Positions 1 through 6,612 of a DNA stretch of 6,612 nucleotides are shown piece after piece. Position 1 is the stretch's first letter, and each line of letters begins with the position of its first letter. The DNA is from Clostridia bacterium (GTDB lineage: Bacteria > Bacillota_A > Clostridia > Christensenellales > Aristaeellaceae), in assembly GCA_017397695.1 (NCBI GenBank), contig JAFQIF010000108.1, positions 1-6,612 of the forward strand, written 5' to 3'. The position numbers were made by a program, and so were the translations under genes. The notes beneath the pieces are model-generated. The model searched no databases. It was not told the DNA's origin and worked only from the letters and a program-made list of their open reading frames with translations.

Positions 1-8
1 GCTGTGTC

Positions 9-117
9 AGAATCAAAAGCGTCGCCTTCGGCTCCTGTTTGATTCTTGCTTATCTGGCGCTTCGCGCATGGAAACGTTGGGCTGCCGCCCAAACCCGCCT
101 GGGGACATTGTCCCCAG
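9..117. repeat. Cluster of intergenic inverted repeats (hairpin repeat element)
   Basis: Four perfect inverted repeats lie in tandem. The first is 9-17 (AGAATCAAA) paired with 38-46 (TTTGATTCT), enclosing a small GCC-TTC-GGC hairpin at 24-32. The second is GCGC-TTC-GCGC at 57-67. The third is TTGGGC-TGCC-GCCCAA at 77-92. The fourth is CTGGGGAC-ATT-GTCCCCAG at 99-117. No coding gene explains them. The style, GC-rich hairpins joined by short linkers, resembles multi-copy intergenic repeats I know from Clostridia genomes, but copy number cannot be judged from a single window. The element may extend left of base 1 and right into the TTCGCTTCGCGG stretch near 126-137. It could also act as a bidirectional terminator or mRNA-end structure for an upstream gene; no T-tract follows the hairpins, so simple rho-independent termination on the + strand is not supported. 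Confidence 0.6.
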
Positions 118-216
118 ACTCCCTTCTTCGCTTCGCGGTGGCTTTAAGCTGCCTTAATGAACTTTCTATCCCTTATGCGCTGTAGCATGATTCTTCCCCC
201 GGCGGCATAGCATCGC

Positions 217-224
217 GGGGAGGG
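217..224 (+). promoter_or_regulatory. Ribosome binding site that decides the dpaA start
   Basis: The purine run GGGGAGGG abuts the ATG at 225 with no spacer, which is too close for initiation there. It stands 6 nt before the ATG at 231, a normal distance. The second ATG is therefore the more likely start, although the two differ by only two codons. Confidence 0.6.
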
Positions 225-230
225 ATGAAC

Positions 231-1043
231 ATGCGACTATGCGCCTTTGGCGGGGACGCGCGGATGCTCGGCGCGCTGAACGCTGCAAAAAGAGCCGGAT
301 GGAATACGGACTATATCTGCTGTGAACAGGATGATATCCCTAAGTCGGCGGACGCCTTGCTGCTGCCCTGGCCGCACAGCTTTCTCGATGGCCTTCTATC
401 AGGAACGCAGCTTGAGAAAGAGCGAATACTTGCCCGCCTGCCCGCTTGTCGGTGCGCGATTCATGGAGGCGGAGTGGATGCAGGAGAGCTTTCTATGGCA
501 GAAAAAACGCTCAATCCAGCACAGGACGAGACCTTCCTGCGGGCAAACGCATGTCTGACTGCGGAGGGCGCGGTAGCCCGCGCTATGGGCAGGCAGGGCG
601 TCGCGCTGCTGGATGCGGTTTGTGTCATCACGGGCTTTGGCCGGATCGGTCAGGAACTGGCCGTTCGCTTGGTGGCGATGCATGCGTTTGTCGTGGTCTG
701 CGCCAGAAGCGAAGCGCAGATGCGCATGGCGCACGATGTGGGTGCGCATCCCGTACCGCTTTCGGAGATTGCTTCGGCATGCAGGCGTGCGGATGTGATT
801 TTCAATACAGTGCCGGCGCATGTTCTGGGTAAAGCTGCGCTGGAGAGGATTCCTGAAGGCACCATGGTCATCGAACTGGCGAGTCCGCCGTACGGCATGA
901 ATATTGAGTTGGCGCGTCATATGGGCGTATCGGTCTTCATGGAGAGTGGTTTGCCGGGGCGCTATGCGCCGCAGAGTGCAGGCGCGGCGCTGTTTCATGC
1001 GCTTGAGCGCGCAATGGAAGAAGGAGGAGAGAGACATGGCTGA
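231..1043 (+). CDS. dpaA: Dipicolinate synthase subunit A (SpoVFA)
   Basis: Subunit A of dipicolinate synthase, which with DpaB converts the dihydrodipicolinate-pathway intermediate of lysine synthesis to dipicolinic acid. In known spore formers this happens in the mother cell late in sporulation, and the product goes to the spore core. The N-terminal domain opens with the family signature GGDAR (residues 7-11). The middle carries a DETFLRANACLTAEGA stretch typical of DpaA. A Rossmann NAD(P)-binding domain follows, with GFGRIG at residues 135-140, and GLPGRYAPQSAG from residue 240 is the conserved C-terminal motif. The length of 270 residues is a little short of the roughly 297 of Bacillus subtilis SpoVFA. 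I chose ATG 231 over ATG 225 because of RBS spacing. The last 8 bp overlap dpaB, so the two are probably translationally coupled. In B. subtilis this operon is under sigma-K; no convincing sporulation promoter is visible here. Confidence 0.93.
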   Translation: MRLCAFGGDARMLGALNAAKRAGWNTDYICCEQDDIPKSADALLLPWPHSFLDGLLSGTQLEKERILARLPACRCAIHGGGVDAGELSMAEKTLNPAQDETFLRANACLTAEGAVARAMGRQGVALLDAVCVITGFGRIGQELAVRLVAMHAFVVVCARSEAQMRMAHDVGAHPVPLSEIASACRRADVIFNTVPAHVLGKAALERIPEGTMVIELASPPYGMNIELARHMGVSVFMESGLPGRYAPQSAGAALFHALERAMEEGGERHG

Positions 1044-1608
1044 CGCCCGCATCGGGTTTGCGGTTACCGGATCGTTCTGCACATTCAAGGCTGTGTTTCC
1101 GCAGATGCGCCTGCTCTGCGACCATGGTTACAGGGTAGTGCCGATCATGTCCGAAAATGCGTATGCAACGGATACACGCTTTGGCCGCGCGCAGGATTGG
1201 ATTCGGGAGGCGGAAGAAATCACAGGAGAAAAGGTAATCCATACGATCGCGCAGGCTGAGCCGATCGGCCCGAAGAAGCTGCTGGATCTGCTGATTATCG
1301 CGCCCTGCACGGGCAATACGCTGGGCAAGCTTGCCTGCGGGATCTACGATACCGCGCCGACGCTGGCCGTCAAAAGCCATCGCAGAAACGACGGTCCGGT
1401 GCTCATTGCCGTATCGAGCAATGACGCACTCTCCAATTCCGCGGCAGGCATCGGCATGCTCATGGCGCGGAAGGGGATGTTCTTTGTGCCGTTCGAGCAG
1501 GATGACTATCGCGGAAAGCCCACCAGCTGCGTGGCGGATTTTACGAAGATTCTTCCGGCTGCGGAGGCGGCGCTGGAAGGAAGGCAGCTGCAGCCGATGA
1601 TTTTCTGA
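1036..1608 (+). CDS. dpaB: Dipicolinate synthase subunit B (SpoVFB)
   Basis: Subunit B of dipicolinate synthase, a member of the flavoprotein (Dfp/UbiX-like) fold family that partners with DpaA in making dipicolinic acid in the mother cell. Visible family motifs are GFAVTGSFCT at residues 7-16, TRFGRAQDW after it, AEPIGPKKLLDLLIIAPCTGN with APCTGN at 89-94, SSNDALS, and PFEQDD at 152-157, followed by KP(T)S. Order and spacing match B. subtilis SpoVFB closely, and the length of 190 residues is near its 200. The ATG at 1036 is preceded by AGGAGG at 1022-1027, 8 nt upstream, a strong Shine-Dalgarno site inside dpaA. An in-frame extension upstream of 1036 is open but falls within dpaA and has no family similarity. 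The gene ends just before a terminator-like hairpin. Confidence 0.95.
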   Translation: MADARIGFAVTGSFCTFKAVFPQMRLLCDHGYRVVPIMSENAYATDTRFGRAQDWIREAEEITGEKVIHTIAQAEPIGPKKLLDLLIIAPCTGNTLGKLACGIYDTAPTLAVKSHRRNDGPVLIAVSSNDALSNSAAGIGMLMARKGMFFVPFEQDDYRGKPTSCVADFTKILPAAEAALEGRQLQPMIF

Positions 1609-1629
1609 AAAACGGGAAGAAATACGGTG

Positions 1630-1662
1630 CATGATTCGTTGTATAGACAAATCATGTTTTTT
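1630..1662 (+). terminator. Weak rho-independent terminator after dpaB
   Basis: CATGATT at 1630-1636 pairs with AATCATG at 1650-1656. The stem can be extended inward by TGT/ACA (1640-1642 with 1647-1649) across a 3-nt bulge, leaving an ATAG loop. Six T residues follow at 1657-1662, then CTTT. The stem is AT-rich, so termination may be partial. Its position 21 bp after the dpaB stop fits the end of the dpaAB unit. Confidence 0.5.
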
Positions 1663-1663
1663 C

Positions 1664-1693
1664 TTTACAGGCATATATTTTGTGAAGTACAAT
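1664..1693 (+). promoter_or_regulatory. Sigma-A-type promoter for the 1716 gene
   Basis: A -35 box TTTACA (1664-1669, 5 of 6 to TTGACA) and a -10 box TACAAT (1688-1693, 5 of 6 to TATAAT) are separated by 18 bp. Transcription would begin near 1700, giving a leader of about 16 nt that just contains the ribosome binding site. This suggests that the downstream gene is expressed in vegetative cells independently of dpaAB. Confidence 0.55.
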
Positions 1694-1704
1694 ACTGCAT
1701 AAAG

Positions 1705-1710
1705 AGGTGA
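1705..1710 (+). promoter_or_regulatory. Ribosome binding site deciding the start at 1716
   Basis: AGGTGA lies 5 nt before ATG 1716. An in-frame GTG at 1707 overlaps this site and so is unlikely to be the start. Starting at 1716 also leaves a clean signal peptide beginning MRRLF. Confidence 0.65.
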
Positions 1711-1715
1711 TTGCA

Positions 1716-2879
1716 ATGAGAAGACTGTTTGCGGCGCTGATGCTGGCGCTGCTTGTGCCCGCGAGCGCGTCGGCTGCCTATATGAACATGACGGAGATGA
1801 CGGAGCCCCAAAGCGGCAGCCAGATGGTGATCTTTTCTGTTAAGCCGGACACCATCGACGTAGAACCCGGGAAGGAAGTTATGCCGGATGAAGCGCAGCT
1901 GTCGATCTGGATGAAAATCGAGGAGCGCTTTGCGCAGGGTGAGGTTATCAAAGCGACAGGAAGAGGCATGCTGACGCAGACGGGCAGCCTCTGGCAGGAT
2001 GAAAAGACTGCTTCGATGGCCCTTGTTTGGCAGGGCGAGCAGGCGGACGGAACGGACGGCTGCACGGCGGCGGGCTTGATGGTGAACCTGGAAACCGGCG
2101 AGGAAATCCTGCTGGAGCAGCTGTTTGATGACGCCGGTGGTGCGCTTGCCGCGATGGAGGCGATCATCACTGATGATGTGCTGGACGGCATGAGCGACTA
2201 CATGGAGTATGCCGATCTTCTGCCCATGCCCACGGACAATTTTTCCGTGAATGAAACGGGCCTTACGGTCTACTGGCCGGAGGACAGATACCGCTACTTC
2301 GACGGCGTCAGCGGCAGCGTTACATTCTATTGGCATGAGATTGCGGCGTACATCGGCGAAAGCAGCCCGGTGTATGCGCTGGCGCATCCGGACGTCCCGT
2401 ACAGCAGAAGCGGGATTGAGACGCTGTGCTTTGGCGGGGAGATCAATCCGTATCTGCTGTTGGAGCTGAGCGATCTGCTGGGCGATGCGGCGCGGGTTTA
2501 TCCGCTGGCCGATCCGGACTACACGACTGATGCGCTGGTATTCCCGCTGGAGCGCGAGCGCGGCTTCGCGCTGGAGATTCCCAAGTACGCCGAGACGGAG
2601 GAGGACGAAACGCCGGTCACCGCTATCCGTGCCTCGCGCATCAGCTTTGCCGGTCTGCTGACCACGGGGAAAACGACGGATGCCGAGGCGATTGCGCTGC
2701 TGGGCGAGCCGGATCGGGAGATGCGCTTTGATGAGGATGCCGCCTTTGATGCATTGCTTGAGCCGGGCATAAGCTTGTATTATGAGATCGAAGGGCGAGT
2801 TCTGCAGCTGCATTTTGATGAAATCGGCGTGCTCTCCTGCGTGATCCTCCGCGCTGCGATGCCGGAAAGTCTTTACTGA
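1716..2879 (+). CDS. Exported protein of unknown function, possibly DUF3298-like
   Basis: I do not recognise this 387-residue protein as a named gene. It starts with a classic signal peptide: two arginines, a hydrophobic core (LFAALMLALLVP, residues 4-15) and a likely signal peptidase I site after ASA (residue 20). There is no lipobox cysteine and no second membrane segment, so it should be secreted or loosely held at the cell surface. The middle (about 90-215) has a beta-rich pattern with GLMVNLETGEE at 120-130 and GLTVYWPEDRYRY at 182-194 followed by VTFYWHEIAAYI (202-213). This resembles the DUF3298/RsiV-type extracellular domain, where a similar strand pattern ends in a short YEIA-like motif. 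The C-terminal part (AIALLGEPD at 325-333, then YYEIEGRVLQLHF and VLSCVIL) looks like a small alpha-beta module of the BamE or DUF4309 sort. Both domain guesses are by eye. The protein is rich in acidic residues. It has its own promoter and terminator. Confidence 0.8.
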   Translation: MRRLFAALMLALLVPASASAAYMNMTEMTEPQSGSQMVIFSVKPDTIDVEPGKEVMPDEAQLSIWMKIEERFAQGEVIKATGRGMLTQTGSLWQDEKTASMALVWQGEQADGTDGCTAAGLMVNLETGEEILLEQLFDDAGGALAAMEAIITDDVLDGMSDYMEYADLLPMPTDNFSVNETGLTVYWPEDRYRYFDGVSGSVTFYWHEIAAYIGESSPVYALAHPDVPYSRSGIETLCFGGEINPYLLLELSDLLGDAARVYPLADPDYTTDALVFPLERERGFALEIPKYAETEEDETPVTAIRASRISFAGLLTTGKTTDAEAIALLGEPDREMRFDEDAAFDALLEPGISLYYEIEGRVLQLHFDEIGVLSCVILRAAMPESLY

Positions 2880-2900
2880 AAAAGTGAAATGTGATATAAT
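2872..2900 (+). promoter_or_regulatory. Extended -10 promoter for the ftsK/spoIIIE gene
   Basis: TGATATAAT at 2892-2900 contains a perfect -10 box (TATAAT, 2895-2900) with the extended TGn element. TTTACT at 2872-2877 (4 of 6 to TTGACA) stands exactly 17 bp upstream and overlaps the end of the preceding gene. Transcription should begin near 2907, inside the left arm of the hairpin at 2898-2931, leaving a leader of about 87 nt. Confidence 0.65.
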
Positions 2901-2933
2901 AATCTGCCTGAATTTGCTCAGGCAGATTATTTT
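2898..2933 (+). terminator. Rho-independent terminator after the exported-protein gene
   Basis: A perfect 14-bp inverted repeat (2898-2911 with 2918-2931) encloses a 6-nt loop (ATTTGC). Its core CTGCCTGA/TCAGGCAG is GC-rich. The T-rich end ATTATTTT runs to 2933. It begins 18 bp after the stop codon at 2879. The left arm overlaps the -10 box of the next gene's promoter. Confidence 0.7.
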
Positions 2934-2981
2934 ACGTATACATCGGGAGTATCCTGTTTCAATGGTTTTTTGAGGGTTTGT

Positions 2982-2987
2982 GGGAGG
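2982..2987 (+). promoter_or_regulatory. Ribosome binding site deciding the start at 2994
   Basis: GGGAGG lies 6 nt before ATG 2994. An in-frame TTG at 2970 would place this site inside the coding region and has no good ribosome binding site of its own, so the start at 2994 (MAKKAA) is preferred. Confidence 0.75.
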
Positions 2988-2993
2988 TATTTC

Positions 2994-5900
2994 ATGGCCA
3001 AGAAGGCAGCGCCTAAGGGCGCGACAAAAAAGAGAAAGGTGAGCGGCAAGCGCGGTTCCCCGGGGCGCGGCAAAGATGCCGGCGTTGATCCGCGCGGCGT
3101 AGCGGGCATTGTCGTCCTGTGTGTGGGTCTGCTGGCGCTGATCAGCCAGTTTATCCCTTCCGGCGGCGGCCTGCTCAACGGCGCGACCATGCTGATGCGC
3201 GGTCTGGGCGGCACGCTGTGTCTGCTGCTGCCGGTGGTGATGTGCTGGGCGGGCGTAACGCTTGTGTTCTTCAAGAGCGGCCGTATGAGCGCGAAGACGA
3301 TGATCTGCGGCGCGGTGCTGTTTTTGTTTGTGGAAACGCTGCTGCAGCTCTTTGAGATTGCATCTGTGACATCAACGATCTTTGCCGACGGACAGCAGGC
3401 GGCCTATCTGACGTTCCTGGCACGCTCCTACAGGAATGCTGCGCTGACCTGCAAGGGCGGCGGCATGATCGGCGCGCTGTTGGCATGGCCGCTGTACTGC
3501 GCGCTGGACGTATGGGGCAGCGTGATCGTGCTGATCTTTGCCTGCATGATCGTGCTGATGGTATTCACGGGCGTGTCGTTTACGGGCGTAGGCATGTATC
3601 TGAGCGAACTGCTGGACGACCTGCGCACTGCGCATGCGGAACACAAGGAAGAGCGCGAAGCGCTGCGCGAGAGCCGCGAGGAAGAGGCGCTGCGCCGCGA
3701 GGCGGAACTGGCGCAGCAGCGCGAATTGCGGCGCATGGAGCGCGAACGCCAGACGGCCGAAAAGCAGGCAAAGCTGGAAGCTGAGGCGCGCGCTGCGCTG
3801 GAGGCTGAGCACGAAGCTGCCGCTGCCAGGGTGCAGGAGGAGGATGAGAGCGTCCGACCTGCCCGCAAGCGCAAGGCAAAGCCGCAGCTGGAAGTGGTCA
3901 AAGCGGATGAAGCGCCGCAGGATCAGCCGCCGATTCAGGCTGCTGTGCCCAAGCGGCAGCCGACTGCGCGCAAGCATGCGGCGATCCGGGAAGATATGCC
4001 GCTGTATATCGAGCGGGACGACGAATTCACCCGTGAGAGTATCGACATGCGAAACGATACCGCGCCTGTGCGCCGCAGGCAGAGCTTTACTATGGAGGAA
4101 GCAGAGAATGCGTTCCTGTATGGCCTGAACAGCGAAGCGGTGCAGCCGGCGGCGGATGAGCAGCCTGTTTATGCGCCTGAGCCTGTGCAGCCGCTGTATA
4201 TCCAGGAGGATATGCTTGAGCAGGCTAATGATGTGCAAGCTGAAGAACCGGAGATCTCCGGGCTCGGGCAGGAGCCGGAGGAGGACGAAATGCCCTTCTG
4301 GAAGGAGAATCCGGACATGGAGATCGAAAGCTATACAACCGATGAGGCGCAGATCCCCGAAGAGGAGGACGAGCCCCAGGAGGATGTATATGATGAACCG
4401 GTCATGCCGTATCGGAGCGTGCGCCGCGCGGCAGCGGCACAGGCCGCCAATGTCACGGTAAGCGGAGAGGGCGTGGGCTCTACGCCGCTGTCGCGCTCTA
4501 TTGCGGCTGCAGTAAGCGCAGCCAACCGCGATGTACCGAAGGTACAGAACGTATTGGCGGCGCAGGAGGCGGCGGTTAAGGATCAGACGATCGTGCAGCT
4601 GCGCGGCTCCAGGCTCGACGGCACGCCGCTGGTTGTGCCGCGCAAAGAGACGCACGAAGCGCCGAAGGTGGAAGGGCCGGAATACATCTACCCGCCGATT
4701 GATCTGCTCAACAAGAGCACAAGCACACAGGATCCGAACATGAACGCCAAGATTCAGGCGGGCGCTGCGAAGCTGCTTGCCACGCTGGAGAGTTTCGGTG
4801 TGCAAGCGAAGCTGACGCATGTCACGCATGGCCCGGCGATCACACGCTATGAGTTGCAGCCTGCGCCGGGCGTGAAGGTTTCGCGCATTGTGAATCTAGT
4901 GGACGACATCGCGCTGAATATGGCGTCCGACGGCGTGCGCATCGAAGCGCCGATCCCCGGCAAGCCGGCAGTCGGCATCGAGATTCCCAACGACAAGATT
5001 GAGACGGTTTCCCTGCGCGATATTCTGGAAAGCCAGGAGATGATGCGCGAGAAATCGCCGACGGCCGTGGCACTGGGCAAGGGCATTTCCGGCGCGCCGG
5101 TCGTGGCCGATATGGCGAAGATGCCGCATGTGCTCATCGCAGGTGCAACGGGTTCCGGTAAGTCTGTGTGCATCAACACGATTATCAACTCGATCATCTA
5201 CCGCGCCTCCCCCAAGGAAGTCAGACTGATTCTGATCGACCCGAAGGTCGTCGAGCTGTCTGTGTACAACGGTATTCCGCATCTGCTGGTGCCGGTCGTT
5301 ACCGATCCGAAGAAGGCGTCTGCGGCACTTTCCTGGGCCGTGGTGGAGATGGAGCACCGCTACAAGCGCTTTGAGACGATGGGTGTGCGCAATATCAAGG
5401 GCTACAACGATGCAATCGGCCCGGATGAGGAACCGATGAGCAAGATCATCGTCATCATCGACGAGCTGGCCGACCTGATGATGGTCGCCCCCGGCGAGGT
5501 TGAAGAATCGATCTGCCGCCTGGCGCAGCTGGCGCGTGCAGCGGGCATTCATCTGGTCATCGCGACCCAGCGACCGTCGGTCAATGTCATCACCGGCGTC
5601 ATCAAAGCGAATATCCCCAGCCGTATTGCCTTTGCGGTGTCCAGCCAGATTGACAGCCGCACGATTCTCGACAGCGGCGGCGCCGAAAAACTGCTGGGCA
5701 GGGGCGATATGCTCTATGCGCCGCAGGGCGCGGGCAAGCCCACGCGCGTACAGGGCTGTTTCGTTTCTGACGACGAGGTGCAGCGCATCGTGGACTTTGT
5801 GCGCGGCAAGCATACGGCTGAGTACGACGAGGACGTGCTCGAGCAGATGAACGCGGCTGCTGAAGAGGAGAAAGCGGCCTCCGGCGATGCGCCCGCAAGC

Positions 5901-6134
5901 GGCGAACCGGTGGACGAGATGCTCTCCAAGGCGATTGAACTGGCGGTTGAGGCCGGCCAGGTTTCCATCAGCATGCTTCAGCGCAGGCTGCGCGTAGGCT
6001 ATGCGCGTGCCGGCCGACTGGTGGACGAAATGACGCTGCGCGGTATCACCGGCGAGGCTGAAGGCCCAACTAAGCCGCGTACGGTGCTCATTTCCCGCGA
6101 GGAATGGCGCCGCATGCAGGAGAATCAGGAATAA
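2994..6134 (+). CDS. ftsK/spoIIIE: FtsK/SpoIIIE family DNA translocase
   Basis: Membrane-anchored, ATP-driven double-stranded DNA pump of the division or sporulation septum. It moves trapped chromosome across the closing septum; in spore formers SpoIIIE loads the forespore. The 1046 residues run as follows: basic N-terminus (1-35); membrane segments near 36-54, 71-93, 101-121, 157-171 and 176-196; a long, highly charged coiled-coil stretch (about 205-285); a basic patch (about 288-298); an acidic, Pro/Gln/Glu-rich linker to about 560; and the motor from about 563. The motor has Walker A GATGSGKS at 717-724 and Walker B IIVIIDE ending in D823-E824. The C-terminal winged-helix gamma domain (974-1046) contains [13 protein letters not shown] from 1001, which reads polar DNA guide sequences in relatives. 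B. subtilis SpoIIIE is about 787 residues, and most of the excess here is linker. Nearby dpaAB supports a SpoIIIE role, but a vegetative FtsK role, or both, is possible. Confidence 0.96.
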   Translation: MAKKAAPKGATKKRKVSGKRGSPGRGKDAGVDPRGVAGIVVLCVGLLALISQFIPSGGGLLNGATMLMRGLGGTLCLLLPVVMCWAGVTLVFFKSGRMSAKTMICGAVLFLFVETLLQLFEIASVTSTIFADGQQAAYLTFLARSYRNAALTCKGGGMIGALLAWPLYCALDVWGSVIVLIFACMIVLMVFTGVSFTGVGMYLSELLDDLRTAHAEHKEEREALRESREEEALRREAELAQQRELRRMERERQTAEKQAKLEAEARAALEAEHEAAAARVQEEDESVRPARKRKAKPQLEVVKADEAPQDQPPIQAAVPKRQPTARKHAAIREDMPLYIERDDEFTRESIDMRNDTAPVRRRQSFTMEEAENAFLYGLNSEAVQPAADEQPVYAPEPVQPLYIQEDMLEQANDVQAEEPEISGLGQEPEEDEMPFWKENPDMEIESYTTDEAQIPEEEDEPQEDVYDEPVMPYRSVRRAAAAQAANVTVSGEGVGSTPLSRSIAAAVSAANRDVPKVQNVLAAQEAAVKDQTIVQLRGSRLDGTPLVVPRKETHEAPKVEGPEYIYPPIDLLNKSTSTQDPNMNAKIQAGAAKLLATLESFGVQAKLTHVTHGPAITRYELQPAPGVKVSRIVNLVDDIALNMASDGVRIEAPIPGKPAVGIEIPNDKIETVSLRDILESQEMMREKSPTAVALGKGISGAPVVADMAKMPHVLIAGATGSGKSVCINTIINSIIYRASPKEVRLILIDPKVVELSVYNGIPHLLVPVVTDPKKASAALSWAVVEMEHRYKRFETMGVRNIKGYNDAIGPDEEPMSKIIVIIDELADLMMVAPGEVEESICRLAQLARAAGIHLVIATQRPSVNVITGVIKANIPSRIAFAVSSQIDSRTILDSGGAEKLLGRGDMLYAPQGAGKPTRVQGCFVSDDEVQRIVDFVRGKHTAEYDEDVLEQMNAAAEEEKAASGDAPASGEPVDEMLSKAIELAVEAGQVSISMLQRRLRVGYARAGRLVDEMTLRGITGEAEGPTKPRTVLISREEWRRMQENQE

Positions 6135-6196
6135 GCGAGAATATAATCAGGATTGACATTTACCCGATCAACAAGGGGAAAGGAAGAAAACCACCG

Positions 6197-6612
6197 ATGA
6201 AGTTTATTAAGACGCCCGTCAAGGGCATGTGCGATATGCTTCCCTCTGATATGCGCCTGCGCGAGCATGTGCTTTCCATGATCAAGAAGAGCTATGGCCA
6301 GTACGGCTTCATGCAGATTGAGACGCCGATCGTCGAGCATATCGAGAACCTGACCAGCAAGCAGGGCGGCGACAACGAGAAGCTGATCTTCAAGGTCATG
6401 AAGCGCGGCGCGGACCTGCAGCGCGCCATCGCCAAGGGCGACGGCGAATACGCCGACAATGGCCTGCGCTATGACCTGACGCTGCCGCTGGCGCGCTACT
6501 ATGCCTGCAACAGGGAGCAGCTGCCCACGCCGTTCAAGGCGCTGCAGATGGGCAATGTGTACCGCGCGGACAACCCGCAGAAGGGCCGCTTCCGCCAGTT
6601 CACCCAGTGCGA
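6197..6612 (+). CDS. hisS: Histidyl-tRNA synthetase, N-terminal part (cut by window end)
   Basis: Class II aminoacyl-tRNA synthetase that charges tRNA-His with histidine in the cytoplasm. Only 138 complete codons are present; the frame is open at the window edge. KGMCDMLPSD (9-18) matches the usual N-terminal KGxxDxLP signature. The motif 1 region ends in IETPIVE (41-47). LRYDLTLPLARY begins at residue 90. Motif 2 is NVYRADNPQKGRFRQFTQC (120-138), with the ATP-contacting arginine expected at R123. The RYDLT and VYRADNPQ wording places it in the HisRS branch shared with archaea, eukaryotes and some bacteria rather than the RPEGT type of E. coli. The start ATG follows a purine-rich run (AAGGGGAAAGGAAG, 6173-6186) ending 10 nt upstream. 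The 62-bp gap after the translocase gene has no terminator and is too short for a T-box leader, so co-transcription with it is likely. Confidence 0.95.
   Translation, partial: MKFIKTPVKGMCDMLPSDMRLREHVLSMIKKSYGQYGFMQIETPIVEHIENLTSKQGGDNEKLIFKVMKRGADLQRAIAKGDGEYADNGLRYDLTLPLARYYACNREQLPTPFKALQMGNVYRADNPQKGRFRQFTQC

Noticed and set aside
68..157. Small + strand open frame starting METLGCR, open further upstream to the window edge
   Set aside because: It has no ribosome binding site and runs straight through the hairpin repeats; its Pro/Arg/Gly-rich translation reflects the repeat composition. I cannot fully exclude that it is the tail of an upstream gene.
206..214. CATAGCATC, close to the sigma-K -10 consensus CATANNNTA, upstream of dpaA
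   Set aside because: It lies so near the start codon that transcription would begin within the ribosome binding site, and no matching -35 element stands at the right distance. A sigma-K promoter is expected for dpaAB but is not shown by this match.
3372..4829. Long minus-strand open frame opposite the translocase gene (similar antisense frames at 1665-2813 and 4896-5813)
   Set aside because: These are shadows of GC-rich coding sequence on the + strand. Their translations are Arg/His/Leu-rich low-complexity text with no recognisable domain, while the + strand frames carry clear family motifs or a signal peptide.
6123..6152. Direct repeat AATCAGGA at 6123-6130 and 6145-6152 around the end of the translocase gene
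   Set aside because: Eight bases repeated once, with one copy in coding sequence, is compatible with chance and has no associated structure.
6142..6158. TATAAT (6142-6147) and a perfect TTGACA (6153-6158) in front of hisS
   Set aside because: The boxes are in the wrong order. TTGACA has no -10 about 17 bp downstream, where the sequence is a purine run, and TATAAT has no -35 about 17 bp upstream. They do not make a promoter together or singly.

Overview
The window reads as a chromosomal segment of a GC-rich, endospore-forming anaerobic Firmicute (class Clostridia, probably a gut lineage). The evidence is the pair of dipicolinate synthase genes, which occur in endospore formers, a SpoIIIE/FtsK-type translocase, strong AGGAGG-like ribosome binding sites, and GC-rich intergenic hairpin repeats of a kind common in clostridial genomes. 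All genes lie on the + strand. I cannot fix genus or species from the sequence.

Layout: positions 1-230 hold no credible gene. They carry a cluster of perfect inverted repeats (9-117) followed by a plain leader. Next come dpaA (231-1043) and dpaB (1036-1608), overlapping by 8 bp and encoding the two subunits of dipicolinate synthase. A weak terminator-like hairpin (1630-1662) and a sigma-A-type promoter (1664-1693) separate them from an unrecognised exported protein of 387 residues (1716-2879). A 14-bp perfect hairpin with a T-tail (2898-2933) ends that unit. An extended -10 promoter overlaps its left arm and probably starts transcription of the FtsK/SpoIIIE DNA translocase gene (2994-6134, 1046 residues). 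After 62 bp without an obvious terminator, hisS (histidyl-tRNA synthetase) begins at 6197 and runs off the window after 138 codons.

How the genes work together: DpaA and DpaB make dipicolinic acid in the mother cell for the spore core, and SpoIIIE-type translocases pump the chromosome across the septum into the forespore. From memory, in Bacillus subtilis spoVFA-spoVFB and spoIIIE are also near neighbours, with asd, dapG, dapA and others between them. This window looks like a compact version of that neighbourhood in which one secreted protein of unknown function replaces the intervening genes. The hisS neighbour is housekeeping. I found no mobile element, CRISPR array, rRNA or tRNA, and nothing that amounts to a clearly new system. 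The most interesting points are the promoter nested in a terminator, the unknown exported protein, and the unusually long translocase linker.
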